The position numbers and the translations under genes were made by a program. A DNA stretch of 64,000 nucleotides, taken from the NCBI RefSeq assembly GCF_018603905.1, contig NZ_JAHFZZ010000022.1:109785-173784 (forward strand), written 5' to 3'. The DNA comes from Nonomuraea sp. NEAU-A123. Its GTDB lineage: Bacteria > Actinomycetota > Actinomycetes > Streptosporangiales > Streptosporangiaceae. Positions 37,453 to 46,327 of this stretch are shown here, one piece after another; position 1 is the stretch's first letter, and the number at the start of each line of letters is the position of its first letter. Below the pieces are notes generated by a model, which saw only the letters and a program-made list of their open reading frames with translations, made no database searches and had not been told where the DNA came from.

Positions 37453-39249
37453 TCACCCCTCAGAGTTTGCTAACCTTACGGAGCCGACGCGGGATGACGG
37501 TCTCGCGTGCAGGCACCAAGTCCGGGTGGCGGAATAGGCAGACGCGCTAGCTTGAGGTGCTAGTGCCCTTTGCGGGGCATGGGGGTTCAAGTCCCCCCTC
37601 GGACACAATTTGGTACATGATCGCCTGAGCTGAGCTCTGGCGATCACTGTTTTCTGGGCCGGGTCGTAGGTCATATGCAGGCCGAGCTGCTCGTACACAT
37701 CAGCTTTGTCCTGTGGATCGGCGCTGTGGAGCAGTTTCCGAAGGTCGCCGAGCTTCGTAGCCATGGCAGCGATCTCCTCTTCGTTGAGTCTTTTAGGAAC
37801 CTTGGTGATCGCCTGGTCCAGGCGCATCTGCTCGACCTTTCGCTTGGCTTCTGTCTCGGCGATCCAGCCGGCGACCACCACCGGATCGGTCCCGGCATCA
37901 AGAACTGCGCGATAGCCCACCAGCTTGCGCTCACACTCGGTGACGGCTTGACGGGCAGCCTCAACCGCTGCCAGCCGATGGTCATTCGCCAGTTGCGAAT
38001 CGGCCATGGCCCGGATCGTCGCGGGGAACTGTTCGGGGTTGAAGGCAGAGGCCAGCCATCGATCGAGCGGCTCGACGATCAGCTCCTCGCGCACGTAGAC
38101 CGATAGTGGATGCTTCACGCTGTTGGCCTGCGCGTACTCCTTGGCGAACTTGCAGCGGTAGTGCGCCTTGTTGTTGTTCCAGCTTCCCTGCATCCGCCGA
38201 TAACAGATGCCACAGAAGAGCAGGCCTCTGAAGATGTAGGGACGTGGTGTCCGGCGGGGCTTGCGCCCTTCTGCGGCGCTTCTAGAGACCACCAGCAGAG
38301 CTTGAGCCTGTGCATGGACCTCGTCGCTTACGAGCGCCTCATGCGTAGCGTTCTCCGACCAGATCCAGCTCTTCTGATCGTTCCATCGGAGCTTGGTGGT
38401 GTGGCCGAGCGCAACATCGTTGACGTCGATGAGGATCTCGTCCTTGTGCTGACGGTTCCACACCTGCATCCCCGTGTAGCGAGGGTTGAGCAGGATCGCG
38501 CGCACGGCGGCTTTCGACCAGGCGATGCCGCTTCGATGGGAGTTGCGTGCCCGGTCGTACGCCGAAGGACACAGGATCCCGTCGCGAGTGAGGCTCTCGG
38601 CGATGGCCAGCAGACCCTTGCCTCTAACAAACTCTGCGAAGATCCGGCCGACAACCGGCGCAGTTACCGGGTCGGGTTCCAGCCTGTGGAGCCGCTTTCC
38701 GTCGGCAGCCTTGGACGGGTTGGGATGCGGACCGGCATCCGCAAGCCGGTAACCGTACGGCGGCCGGCCTCCGAGATAGCGGCCCTCCACTTTGGCCTGC
38801 GCCGCCATTGCCGTTCGGACCCGGGTCTTGATCCGGTTTCGCTCGCCTTTACTGATCCCGCCGAACATCGACATGATCAGTTCATGGGCCTCGTTCACCG
38901 GGTCGATCGGGCCGCCGACCTCGGGCACCCACAGGTCCACCCCGTAATGCTCGAAGAGGGGGAAGGTAAGACTGAACTGGTTGCCGTAGAAGGCGCGCTG
39001 GGGCTCGCCCACTACGACGGCCGAAAAGCTGCGGTCGGGGTTGGCCAGTTCGGCGAGCAACAAGGCGGCCTGAGGCCGACGCATCGGCGGGATCGATCGC
39101 GACTTGTCCACATCGAAGAACTCCGCGACGATCCTGCCGCCGCGCGGCTCTACTAGGGCGTTGGCGCGGCTGATCTGCCATGCGCGCGATGCATCTGGGT
39201 CCTGTCGATCCTCGGTCGAGCATCGACCCCAGAACGCCAAGTCGGTCAA
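37453..39249 (-). CDS. Large serine recombinase (element integrase)
   Basis: A 598-residue site-specific recombinase. The catalytic domain starts WGRCSTEDRQDP with nucleophile S11; the recombinase domain has GGRPPYGYRL and AILLNPRYTGMQVW; the zinc ribbon is CGICYRRMQ...YRC; a coiled coil follows (about 420-540). The C-terminal residues CPRGDLNPHAP and beyond are encoded antisense to tRNA-Leu, and the last 20 or so lie in host DNA. The integrated form therefore has a host-derived tail. Start is TTG at 39249, two bases after a small coupled ORF. Confidence 0.93.
   Translation of the reverse strand: MTDLAFWGRCSTEDRQDPDASRAWQISRANALVEPRGGRIVAEFFDVDKSRSIPPMRRPQAALLLAELANPDRSFSAVVVGEPQRAFYGNQFSLTFPLFEHYGVDLWVPEVGGPIDPVNEAHELIMSMFGGISKGERNRIKTRVRTAMAAQAKVEGRYLGGRPPYGYRLADAGPHPNPSKAADGKRLHRLEPDPVTAPVVGRIFAEFVRGKGLLAIAESLTRDGILCPSAYDRARNSHRSGIAWSKAAVRAILLNPRYTGMQVWNRQHKDEILIDVNDVALGHTTKLRWNDQKSWIWSENATHEALVSDEVHAQAQALLVVSRSAAEGRKPRRTPRPYIFRGLLFCGICYRRMQGSWNNNKAHYRCKFAKEYAQANSVKHPLSVYVREELIVEPLDRWLASAFNPEQFPATIRAMADSQLANDHRLAAVEAARQAVTECERKLVGYRAVLDAGTDPVVVAGWIAETEAKRKVEQMRLDQAITKVPKRLNEEEIAAMATKLGDLRKLLHSADPQDKADVYEQLGLHMTYDPAQKTVIARAQLRRSCTKLCPRGDLNPHAPQRALAPQASASAYSATRTWCLHARPSSRVGSVRLANSEG
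37520..37605 (+). tRNA. tRNA-Leu (anticodon GAG)
   Basis: An 86-base class II tRNA. The acceptor GTCCGGG pairs with CTCGGAC with discriminator A; the anticodon stem CTAGC/GCTAG holds the loop TTGAGGT; a long variable arm (TGCCCTTTGCGGGGCA) follows; the T-arm is GGGGG-TTCAAGT-CCCCC. CCA is not encoded. Its 3' part is the attachment site of the downstream element, and the gene stays intact. Confidence 0.96.
37550..37605. other. Attachment site (attL/attR core) within tRNA-Leu
   Basis: Inferred from an integrase gene that directly abuts the 3' half of tRNA-Leu and reads antisense into it. The exact core and crossover dinucleotide cannot be fixed without the other junction. Confidence 0.5.
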
Positions 39250-39250
39250 A

Positions 39251-39460
39251 TCAGCTCTCCTCTCTTGTCTCCGAGCTGAGGTGCTCGTAGGCCTTGAGCA
39301 GGATGCGGAGCAGCACGGCGGCGGCCCCTGATGTCAGGCAGGGTGGATAATCAGGGCCCACCATCCGGATCTCGCTGTTCTGCTTTCCGGGCCCTGCAGC
39401 GTACGTCAGTGAATCGGATTCGGGAGGCCCTGAGCAGGCCCTTTGTGGCTCTTCAGTCAC
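39251..39460 (-). CDS. Small protein coupled to integrase
   Basis: A 69-residue ORF starting at a GTG that overlaps the methyltransferase stop by 8 bases and ending 1 base before the integrase TTG. The N-terminal half is polar (RACSGPPESDSLTYAAGPG). The C-terminal half forms one amphipathic helix, SGAAAVLLRILLKAYEHLSS. The position between methyltransferase and integrase and the tight coupling suggest a real gene, perhaps a small regulator of integration. I do not recognise the family. Confidence 0.6.
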   Translation of the reverse strand: MTEEPQRACSGPPESDSLTYAAGPGKQNSEIRMVGPDYPPCLTSGAAAVLLRILLKAYEHLSSETREES

Positions 39461-40478
39461 CTTCCGACTCCTCCACACGAGGGTCAGCTGCGGCAGCGAC
39501 AATGCGTGCCCGGGCCAGATCGCAGAAGGCCTCGCTGATCTCGATGCCAAGGAACCGTCGATCGAGCTGCCGCGCGGCAAGGGCAGTGGTTGCCGCACCG
39601 GCAAACGGATCGAGGACAGTGCCGCCGGGGCGGCAGCCGGCGGCAATGGCTCGTAGGGGGATGTCGATGGGGAAGGCCGCGAAGTGTGCCGCCTTCAGCG
39701 GGCGGGTGGAGATCGACCAGACATCCCCGGGATTCCTGCCGCGCTCGTTCGCCGCGGTATGCCGTCGGCCTGTGGCCAGCATCGCGTTGCCGTGATTCTT
39801 GCCGCAGAAGGCGTCCTCGTCGCCCTGGTACTTGCCCTTCGGCGGCCATGGCGTTGCGATGCTGTTGGGCTTGTTGCCGCTATCCCTGGCGCGGCGAGAC
39901 AACGGACGGTCGCCTGTGTACGGTTCTCGGATTGCGTCGAGATCGAACCAGTATCGCCGCTGCTTCACCAGCAGGAAGATCATCTCGTGGCGGGTCGAAA
40001 CCCGGTCCAAGACGGACTGCGGCATCGCGTTCGGCTTGTGCCACACGATGGCATTGCGCAGGATCCAACCGTCCTCCTGCAGGGCGAAAGCCACTCTCCA
40101 CGGCATGCCGAGCAGGTTCTTGGGTGGCATGGAGAGCCGCGAGCGGGGACGGATGATCGGTTGGTGCTGGTTGAAGTCGACGCCGCGCGCCCATCCGTCT
40201 GAGTTCGCGGCGTAGCAGTCGCCGATGTTCAGCCAGAGCGTCCCGTCGTCTGCGAGGACTCTTCGCGCTTCGGAGAAGGTCGCCCTGAGGGTCTCCGCGT
40301 ACGTGGTCGGCGTTGGCTCCTGACCGTACTGTCCCTCCACGCCGTAGTCGCGAAGGCCGTAGTACGGCGGGCTCGTGACGATGCAGTCCACGGAGCTGGC
40401 CGGCAGCTCGGCGAGCACATCGCGGGCGTCGCCGAGGTAGAGGGTGGAGTGTCCGTTGGTCCAGTAGGGCTGCCTCAT
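39453..40478 (-). CDS. Orphan DNA methyltransferase (beta-class, TSPPY type)
   Basis: A 341-residue DNA amino-methyltransferase. The catalytic motif IV is VTSPPYYGLRDYG near residue 35; motif I, VLDPFAGAATTALAA, is near the C-terminus, giving the beta order. The central region (about 100-250) is the target-recognition part. TSPPY favours N4-cytosine or N6-adenine methylation. No restriction endonuclease is adjacent, so it probably protects the element from host restriction during transfer. The ATG at 40478 overlaps an upstream 73-residue ORF by 4 bases. Confidence 0.92.
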   Translation of the reverse strand: MRQPYWTNGHSTLYLGDARDVLAELPASSVDCIVTSPPYYGLRDYGVEGQYGQEPTPTTYAETLRATFSEARRVLADDGTLWLNIGDCYAANSDGWARGVDFNQHQPIIRPRSRLSMPPKNLLGMPWRVAFALQEDGWILRNAIVWHKPNAMPQSVLDRVSTRHEMIFLLVKQRRYWFDLDAIREPYTGDRPLSRRARDSGNKPNSIATPWPPKGKYQGDEDAFCGKNHGNAMLATGRRHTAANERGRNPGDVWSISTRPLKAAHFAAFPIDIPLRAIAAGCRPGGTVLDPFAGAATTALAARQLDRRFLGIEISEAFCDLARARIVAAAADPRVEESEGD

Positions 40479-40696
40479 CGCGCCGCCGACCTCTCGTCGG
40501 CGAAGATCGCCGCCTCGAAACGCGAGATATCTCCGTAGACGGCGAGCAGCAGGAACGTGGGCGGCTGCACACCGGCTCCCAGCGACGGCAGTTGCAGGGC
40601 CGGAATCGGGCACGGCTCCGCTCTTTTACAGCCATCTGAAACTGGCTGCTCATCGGTGCCAAAAATCGGTGATGCGGCGTTGATACGTGTCGTCAT
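40475..40696 (-). CDS. Small ORF coupled to the methyltransferase
   Basis: 73 residues, MTTRINAASPIFG onward, ending RFEAAIFADERSAAR. Its stop overlaps the methyltransferase ATG (ATGA). The composition is mixed, with two cysteines (GCKRAEPC) and one helix. I recognise no family. Coupling and position argue for a real first gene of the leftward operon; codon bias is not decisive at this length. Confidence 0.5.
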   Translation of the reverse strand: MTTRINAASPIFGTDEQPVSDGCKRAEPCPIPALQLPSLGAGVQPPTFLLLAVYGDISRFEAAIFADERSAAR

Positions 40697-40780
40697 CGCC
40701 AGTTGGGGCGGGCCTCAGATCCGCAGCGCCCAGGCAGGCGGTGAACCGCAACCGGGGCGCAACCACAGGTGAACAAAGAC

Positions 40781-40902
40781 CTCTGGCAACCCTCTGGCGC
40801 AGCTCTATTAGGCCGCGGCCGGCCAAAGTCGATCTCTGGCAGATCGAGGTACCTGGCTTCAGCTCAAGGTCATCAATTCGGGCCGCCTGAGGCCTGCCAG
40901 AG
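40781..40902. repeat. Iterated CTCTGGC motif in the divergent promoter region
   Basis: CTCTGGC occurs at 40781, 40792 and 40834, and its complement GCCAGAG at 40896, all within the 261-base gap between the leftward methyltransferase/integrase operon and the rightward transfer operon. Such iterations usually mark the operator of an element-encoded regulator. No regulator gene is seen next to it. Confidence 0.45.
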
Positions 40903-40957
40903 GTGGTGCGTACACCGGGATGCGAGACCGAAATTCCTCTCGCAGTGGAGCAACCGG

Positions 40958-42043
40958 ATGAGTACCAACCTTCGCGAGACGCCCCTCACGGACCGCTCAC
41001 CGCTCGACGCTGTCGAGCGCATCTTTCAGCTCGTCGCGTGCGCTCCCGACGGCCTGGCACTCGATGGCCGAGCGCTCTCCAACAAGCTGCCCACGCGCCA
41101 GATTCCGCTGACGGAGCTTCGCGACCTCCTGACCTCGCGCGCGCTGTGCGACGCCACTCGCGACGTCATCTGGCGCGAGCTCGTGATCCGGGCACGCGGA
41201 GACGACCGACAGTGGGCGGTGGGAGCGGTCGGGGTGGCCGTACCTGCTCTTCGTCGTATCGCCGGCCGGCTCTGCCTTTACCTCGGCGCCCAAGAGTCCG
41301 CGGGCATCGAGAGCGAGATCCTGACCGCCTTCCTCACAGCGGTGAGGAACATCGACCTCAACCGGCCCGACATCCTGCCCCGCCTGTGCGTCTCCGCCAG
41401 CCGGGCTGGTGAACGAGCCCGGCAGCGCGCCGACTCCAATGTCGCCCAGCGCCTCTCAGACCGCAGCTTCAAAGAGCCGGTCCTGGGCAATGCCGCTCTG
41501 GCCGGAGAAGCCGAGTCGGCTTTGTCCCTGCCGATCATGTCCTCCGCCCCAAGAAGGGTGGAGGACGTTCCCAAGACCTCCGCGCGGAGCCGGATCACCT
41601 CAGATCCGCAGCCCATCAACACCTCACCCAAAGGAGGCTGGGGCAGCCCCACCGGCTCCGCGCGGATCTCCTCCCTGGCACGACGATGCCGCTGGCGCCA
41701 CCTCTTCCGCGGCGTGCTGATGGCGGCAGTAGTTGCCATCGTTCTTGTCGCCACTGCTGCCGTTGTTCTGGCCGAGTCCAAGCCGCCGCCGAGCCCCGCC
41801 GGTGTGCCGGACAGCCTCAACGTGGTCTTCGGCAACCTGCGGAACTGGCTCATCGGGCTGCTTGCCGCGCTGGCAACGCTCATGCTCACCGTCGGCGGCC
41901 TCCGCTACCTGGTGGCAGGAGGCGATCCCGGCGAAGTCCAGAAGGCCAAGGCGGCGCTCAAGGCCGCCGCGATGGGCTACGGACTGGCCGTGCTGGCGCC
42001 GCTGTTCGTCAACGTGCTCAAGCGCATCGTCGGCGGCGGGTGA
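40958..42043 (+). CDS. Sigma-like domain fused to T4SS pilin-like protein
   Basis: 361 residues in two parts. Residues 1-190 form a helical domain with IWRELVIRARGDDRQWAVGAV and ILTAFLTAVRNIDLNRPDIL, resembling the sigma-region-2-like proteins that precede pilins in actinobacterial transfer operons. Residues 250-361 are a VirB2/TrbC-type pilin: a signal-like segment (251-272), then two membrane helices with GGLRYLVAGGDPGEVQKAK between them. These are normally two genes. A strong AAGGAGG at 41631 inside the joining segment has no start codon after it, as if a gene boundary had been lost. ATG 40958 follows GGAG. Confidence 0.78.
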   Translation: MSTNLRETPLTDRSPLDAVERIFQLVACAPDGLALDGRALSNKLPTRQIPLTELRDLLTSRALCDATRDVIWRELVIRARGDDRQWAVGAVGVAVPALRRIAGRLCLYLGAQESAGIESEILTAFLTAVRNIDLNRPDILPRLCVSASRAGERARQRADSNVAQRLSDRSFKEPVLGNAALAGEAESALSLPIMSSAPRRVEDVPKTSARSRITSDPQPINTSPKGGWGSPTGSARISSLARRCRWRHLFRGVLMAAVVAIVLVATAAVVLAESKPPPSPAGVPDSLNVVFGNLRNWLIGLLAALATLMLTVGGLRYLVAGGDPGEVQKAKAALKAAAMGYGLAVLAPLFVNVLKRIVGGG

Positions 42044-42045
42044 CC

Positions 42046-43641
42046 ATGAGGACGCCGCATCGCACCACCTCGGCAGGAGCTCGCGCCCTGGTCGTTGCCG
42101 CCATTGCCGCAGCGGCACTCGGAATTGCCGCCGGTATTGCCTGGGCGGATCCCACCCCGGCGCCGGCTCTGGACCTGCTGCCTTCGCCGCCACCGATCAC
42201 CTTCGGGTTCGGCGACTGGATCACCAAACAGATCAACGGCTGGTTCGCCGCTCTTGCCGCATCGGCCATCAAGCCGCTCCTTGATGTCCTCGCGGTGACG
42301 CTGCTGGCCACCCCAGATGTCGCGAGCAGCGGCCGGGTCTTCGACCTGTGGAAAACCACTGCCGCCATCGCGAACGCCGCCTTCCTCCTCCTCGCCACCG
42401 TCGGCGCCATCACCGCAATGGGCCACCAAACTCTTCAAACTCGCTACGCGGTCAAGGAGGTACTGCCCCGCCTGGCGATGGCGGTCCTGGCGGCCAATGT
42501 GAGCTTCCTGATCTGCGGAAAACTCATCGTGGTGGCCAACGCCCTGTCCGCCGCGCTCCTGGGGCCTGATTTCGATGCCAAGCGGGCCGCAACGCAGATC
42601 AAGCTACTCATCTTGCCGCCCACCAATAGCCAGATCTTCTACATCCTGCTCGAACTCGTCGCGATCGTCCTGCTGATCCTTTTGCTGATCAGCTTCGTGA
42701 TGCGGTCTGCGTTGGTGCTGCTCCTAGTGGTGGCCGCCCCCATGGCGCTGGCCTGCCATGCGCTACCCCATACGGATGGCGCGGCCCGGTTCTGGTGGCG
42801 AGCTTTCACCGGTCTGCTGGTCATCCAGGTCGCGCAGTCGCTCACGCTCGTCCTTGCGGTACGCATCTTCTTCAACCAAGACGGCAGGTTCCTGATCGGC
42901 GTCGCCCCCACCGGACAGCTGATCAACCTGGTCCTGGCTCTCTGCCTGCTGATCATTCTGGTCCGGATCCCGTCCTGGATCTCACGAAGGATCTTCAGCC
43001 AACACGGTGAGTCGAAGATCATGCGGATCGTCAAGTACGCCGTGCTGGCCAAGCTCACCGCACCTGTGCTGAACGCCGTGCATCTCGGCAGAGGCGGGAG
43101 CCGCGTCGGCAAGTCGGCTACTCGAGCGCTGACGGCAAAGGTCATTGCCGGAACGGTTGGCGGACCGGCTGGTGCTGCCGCGGCAACGACTTTTACTGCC
43201 GCCTCTGCCGCCCGGGGTGGGCCCGGCCCGTTCAAGCACGCTCCGGTCGGCGCTCGCCGTCCCGTACGAGCCGCCGATTGGGAGCCCGCGCCCATCAAGC
43301 ATGCTCCGACCGGGCCGGCGATCGCAGGCAGGTACAAGCCCGCGCCGACCGTCAAGCCGCCGGTGCAGCCGAGCACACCGGTGTACGGCTACCCGCGCGA
43401 GGCCTACTACGCCAACGGCCCCGCCGGCCTCGCCCAGCTGCAGGCGCTCAGGAACCGGGGAGTCACCGACGCCCGGCAGGCGATCGAACCGCCGAAGGGC
43501 AAACGCCCCGTCCGGCCGATCGTGCAGCCGAACGCACCGATCCCCGGCCAGGTGGATTGGCCGGAGAACCCAGGTGCTCGCCGCACCCCCAGCCAACCTC
43601 GCCGTCGCCCGCGCAAGCCACGAGGAGGTGACGGCAAATGA
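42046..43641 (+). CDS. TrbL/VirB6-like conjugal transfer membrane protein
   Basis: 531 residues. A signal segment (ALVVAAIAAAALGIAAGIAWA) is followed by at least six membrane segments up to about residue 320, including the long ILLELVAIVLLILLLISFV. A Pro/Ala/Lys-rich soluble tail with repeated KHAP(V/T)G follows. This is the polytopic inner-membrane core of a type IV secretion channel. The start is ATG 42046 (or GTG 42040, overlapping the pilin stop). The stop overlaps the next ATG by 4 bases. Confidence 0.85.
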   Translation: MRTPHRTTSAGARALVVAAIAAAALGIAAGIAWADPTPAPALDLLPSPPPITFGFGDWITKQINGWFAALAASAIKPLLDVLAVTLLATPDVASSGRVFDLWKTTAAIANAAFLLLATVGAITAMGHQTLQTRYAVKEVLPRLAMAVLAANVSFLICGKLIVVANALSAALLGPDFDAKRAATQIKLLILPPTNSQIFYILLELVAIVLLILLLISFVMRSALVLLLVVAAPMALACHALPHTDGAARFWWRAFTGLLVIQVAQSLTLVLAVRIFFNQDGRFLIGVAPTGQLINLVLALCLLIILVRIPSWISRRIFSQHGESKIMRIVKYAVLAKLTAPVLNAVHLGRGGSRVGKSATRALTAKVIAGTVGGPAGAAAATTFTAASAARGGPGPFKHAPVGARRPVRAADWEPAPIKHAPTGPAIAGRYKPAPTVKPPVQPSTPVYGYPREAYYANGPAGLAQLQALRNRGVTDARQAIEPPKGKRPVRPIVQPNAPIPGQVDWPENPGARRTPSQPRRRPRKPRGGDGK

Positions 43642-44579
43642 GCTGGTACGAGTCCGTCGCACGGATCCCCGCCGACGTGGAGCAACCAGACAAGATCATC
43701 GGTTCGTTCACCGCTCGGCAGGTATTCATCCTCGGTGGCACCGGGGCCTCGCTCTACGCCGCGTACATGGCCGTTGGCGACCATGTGCCGCTCGTAGCCT
43801 GCGCCGCCGTGGCTCTGCCCGTGGCCATCGCCGCCATCCTCCTCGCGGTTGGCCGGCACGACGGCATCTCGCTCGACCGCTACGTGCTCGCGGCCATCCG
43901 GCATCACCGCGCCCCCAAGCACCTGGTGTCATCCCCGGAGGACATTCCCATGCCACCCACCTGGATAGCGGCCGGTTCGCAACGCCCTCCGGCACCGCTC
44001 AAGCTGCCAGCCCGCGGCGTCGCCGGAGATGGCCTGATCGACCTCGGGCCGGACGGTATCGCGGCCGTTGCCGAGGTCTCCACCGTTAGCTTCGCCCTAC
44101 GTACGCCCGACGAACAGGACGCGCTGGCCGCGGTCTTCGGTCGCTGGCTCAACTCGCTGTCCGGCCCCGCGCAGATCCTCGTCCGAGCCGAACGCGTCGA
44201 CCTGACCCAGACCATCGCCTCCCTACAGGACAACGCCCGCCAGCTCCCACATCCCGCCCTCGTATCCGCAGCGCTCGAACACGCCGCCTTCCTCGACGAG
44301 CTGTCCACCCAACATGACCTGCTGCGCCGCCAGGTCCTACTGATCATCCGCGAACCCGCAGCCGGAGCGACCACCCGGGATGCTGCCGCCGCACGAGCGT
44401 TGCGCCGCCTGGACGAGGCCTCCCGCGTGCTGGGCTCCTGCGGGCTCACCGCCCGGCTCCTAAACGCCCATGCCGTCGCCGCACTGCTGACCTCCTGCTT
44501 CGACCCCTCAGCTCCTCCTTTGCCCGACGAGGACATGGCCCTGCCCGGCGAGGTCGTCACGGCAGGAGGCTCCTGGTGA
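43638..44579 (+). CDS. PrgI-like (VirB3-type) T4SS protein
   Basis: 313 residues. The first 100 form a PrgI domain: ARIPADVEQPDKIIGSFTARQ, then two adjacent membrane segments (about 30-70) and DRYVLAAIRHHRAPK. The remainder is a soluble domain similar to the N-terminal part of VirB4 ATPases (FALRTPDEQDALAAVFGRWLN), so the VirB3-VirB4 pair is organised differently from Gram-negative systems. ATGA and GTGA overlaps join it to both neighbours. Confidence 0.85.
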   Translation: MSWYESVARIPADVEQPDKIIGSFTARQVFILGGTGASLYAAYMAVGDHVPLVACAAVALPVAIAAILLAVGRHDGISLDRYVLAAIRHHRAPKHLVSSPEDIPMPPTWIAAGSQRPPAPLKLPARGVAGDGLIDLGPDGIAAVAEVSTVSFALRTPDEQDALAAVFGRWLNSLSGPAQILVRAERVDLTQTIASLQDNARQLPHPALVSAALEHAAFLDELSTQHDLLRRQVLLIIREPAAGATTRDAAAARALRRLDEASRVLGSCGLTARLLNAHAVAALLTSCFDPSAPPLPDEDMALPGEVVTAGGSW

Positions 44580-46327
44580 GAATGCGCCGCACTGCTGCCA
44601 CGCCATCTGGATACGGCCCGCAAGCCGTTGAAGTCGAGGCCCGGCGTCTGACCGTCGGCGACAGCCTGTGCTCGACGCTAGCCGTCACCGGCTACCCCCG
44701 AGAGGTTGCCCCCGGCTGGCTGGAGCCGCTGCTCACCTACCCCGGCCGCCTCGACGTCTCCTTGCACATCGAACCCGTCCCCTCGCTCGTGGCCGCGGAC
44801 CGCCTCCGTAAGCAGCTGGCTCGGCTGGAGTCTGGACTCCGATCCGACCAGGAGCACGGCCGGCTGCTGGATCCGGGCGCCGAGGCCGCCGCCGAAGACG
44901 CCCAGGATCTCGCCTCCCGCATCGCTCGGGGTCAGACCAAGCTCTTTCGCGCCTCGATCTACCTGACCGTCCATGCCACCTCCGCGACGGAGCTGGAGGA
45001 CGCCTGCGCCCAGGTGCGAGCGCTGGCCGCCTCCCTGCTCCTGGATGCCCGGCAGGTGACCTTCCGCCAGTTGCAGGGCTGGATCTCCTCACTTCCTCTC
45101 GCCTACGACAACCTCGCCATGCGGCGTACCTTCGACACTCCCGCGCTGGCTGCTGCGTTCCCCTTCACCAGCCCCGACCTGACCACCGAACTCGGGCCTA
45201 CCGCCGTGCTCTACGGCGCCAACACCGCCAGCGCCTCCCTGGTCGCCTGGGACCGATTCGCCCAGGACAACCACAACTCCGTCACCCTGGCCCGTTCCGG
45301 CAGCGGCAAGAGCTACCTGACCAAGCTCGAAGCACTGCGCTCGCTGTACGCGGGCATCGAGGTGGCCGTCATCGACCCCGAGGACGAATACGGCCGCTTG
45401 GCACACGCCGTCGGCGGCGCGTACGTGCACCTCGGAGCACCCAAGGTCCGCCTCAACCCGCTCGAACTGCCGCCCAAGAACCAGCGCGGCGAAGACCCGC
45501 TCACCCGGCGTGCGCTGTTCCTGCACACCCTGATCGCGGTCATGCTCGGCGACCCCCTCGGCAACGCCGGCAAAGCGGCACTCGACCGCGCCATCCTCGC
45601 CACCTACCGGCAAGCCGGGATCACCCACTCCCCCCGCACCTGGAACAACCAGCCACCGCTCCTGCGCGATCTGGCGACGAACCTGTCCGAGGACCCCGAT
45701 CCCAAGGCCAAAGAGCTGGCCGCCGGGCTCGCCCCGTACGTCACCGGCAGCCACCGCCAGTTGTTCGACGGCCCCACTACCACCCGCCCCGACTCCCACT
45801 TGATCGTCTTCTCACTCCGCGACCTGCCCGACGAGCTCAAGGCGGTGGGCACCCTCCTCACGCTGGACACCATCTGGCGTCGCGTCTCCGACCCCTACAA
45901 CCGGTGCCCCCGCCTGGTCGTGGTCGACGAGGCCTGGCTGCTCATGAAGATCCCCGAAGGCGCGCAATTCCTCCTGCGAATGGCCAAATCCGCGCGCAAG
46001 CACTGGGCGGGCCTGTCCGTCGTGACCCAAGACGCCGCTGACCTACTCGGCTCAGAGCTCGGCCAGGCCATCGTGGCCAACTCCACCACCCAGATTTTGC
46101 TCCGCCAAGCGCCACAGGCGATCGACAAGGTCACCGAGGCGTTCCGGCTCTCCGACGGTGAACGGCAGCTGCTCCTATCGGCAGGAAAGGGCGTCGGCCT
46201 GCTCACCGCCGGAGCGAGCGGCCAGAGATGCCCACTCCAGGTGATCTCCAGCCCCCGCGAGCACGACCTCGTCACCTCCTCGCCCCAGGAACTGGCCGAG
46301 CTCGACGACGAGGGGGCCGACCTGTGA
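44576..46327 (+). CDS. VirB4-like T4SS ATPase
   Basis: 583 residues. Walker A is ARSGSGKSYLTK (about 239-250), DPEDEYGRLA follows, and Walker B is RLVVVDEAWLLMK (about 444-456). The sensor-like VVTQDAADLLGS and the C-terminal QVISSPREHDL segment are typical. It powers pilus or channel assembly. It starts at a GTG overlapping the PrgI gene by 4 bases and ends in GTGA overlap with the coupling protein, so the operon is fully coupled. Confidence 0.92.
   Translation: MRMRRTAATPSGYGPQAVEVEARRLTVGDSLCSTLAVTGYPREVAPGWLEPLLTYPGRLDVSLHIEPVPSLVAADRLRKQLARLESGLRSDQEHGRLLDPGAEAAAEDAQDLASRIARGQTKLFRASIYLTVHATSATELEDACAQVRALAASLLLDARQVTFRQLQGWISSLPLAYDNLAMRRTFDTPALAAAFPFTSPDLTTELGPTAVLYGANTASASLVAWDRFAQDNHNSVTLARSGSGKSYLTKLEALRSLYAGIEVAVIDPEDEYGRLAHAVGGAYVHLGAPKVRLNPLELPPKNQRGEDPLTRRALFLHTLIAVMLGDPLGNAGKAALDRAILATYRQAGITHSPRTWNNQPPLLRDLATNLSEDPDPKAKELAAGLAPYVTGSHRQLFDGPTTTRPDSHLIVFSLRDLPDELKAVGTLLTLDTIWRRVSDPYNRCPRLVVVDEAWLLMKIPEGAQFLLRMAKSARKHWAGLSVVTQDAADLLGSELGQAIVANSTTQILLRQAPQAIDKVTEAFRLSDGERQLLLSAGKGVGLLTAGASGQRCPLQVISSPREHDLVTSSPQELAELDDEGADL

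Noticed and set aside
35714..37537. Long plus-strand frame over the M20 peptidase and tRNA-Leu
   Set aside because: Shadow of the minus-strand peptidase gene, and it runs into a tRNA.
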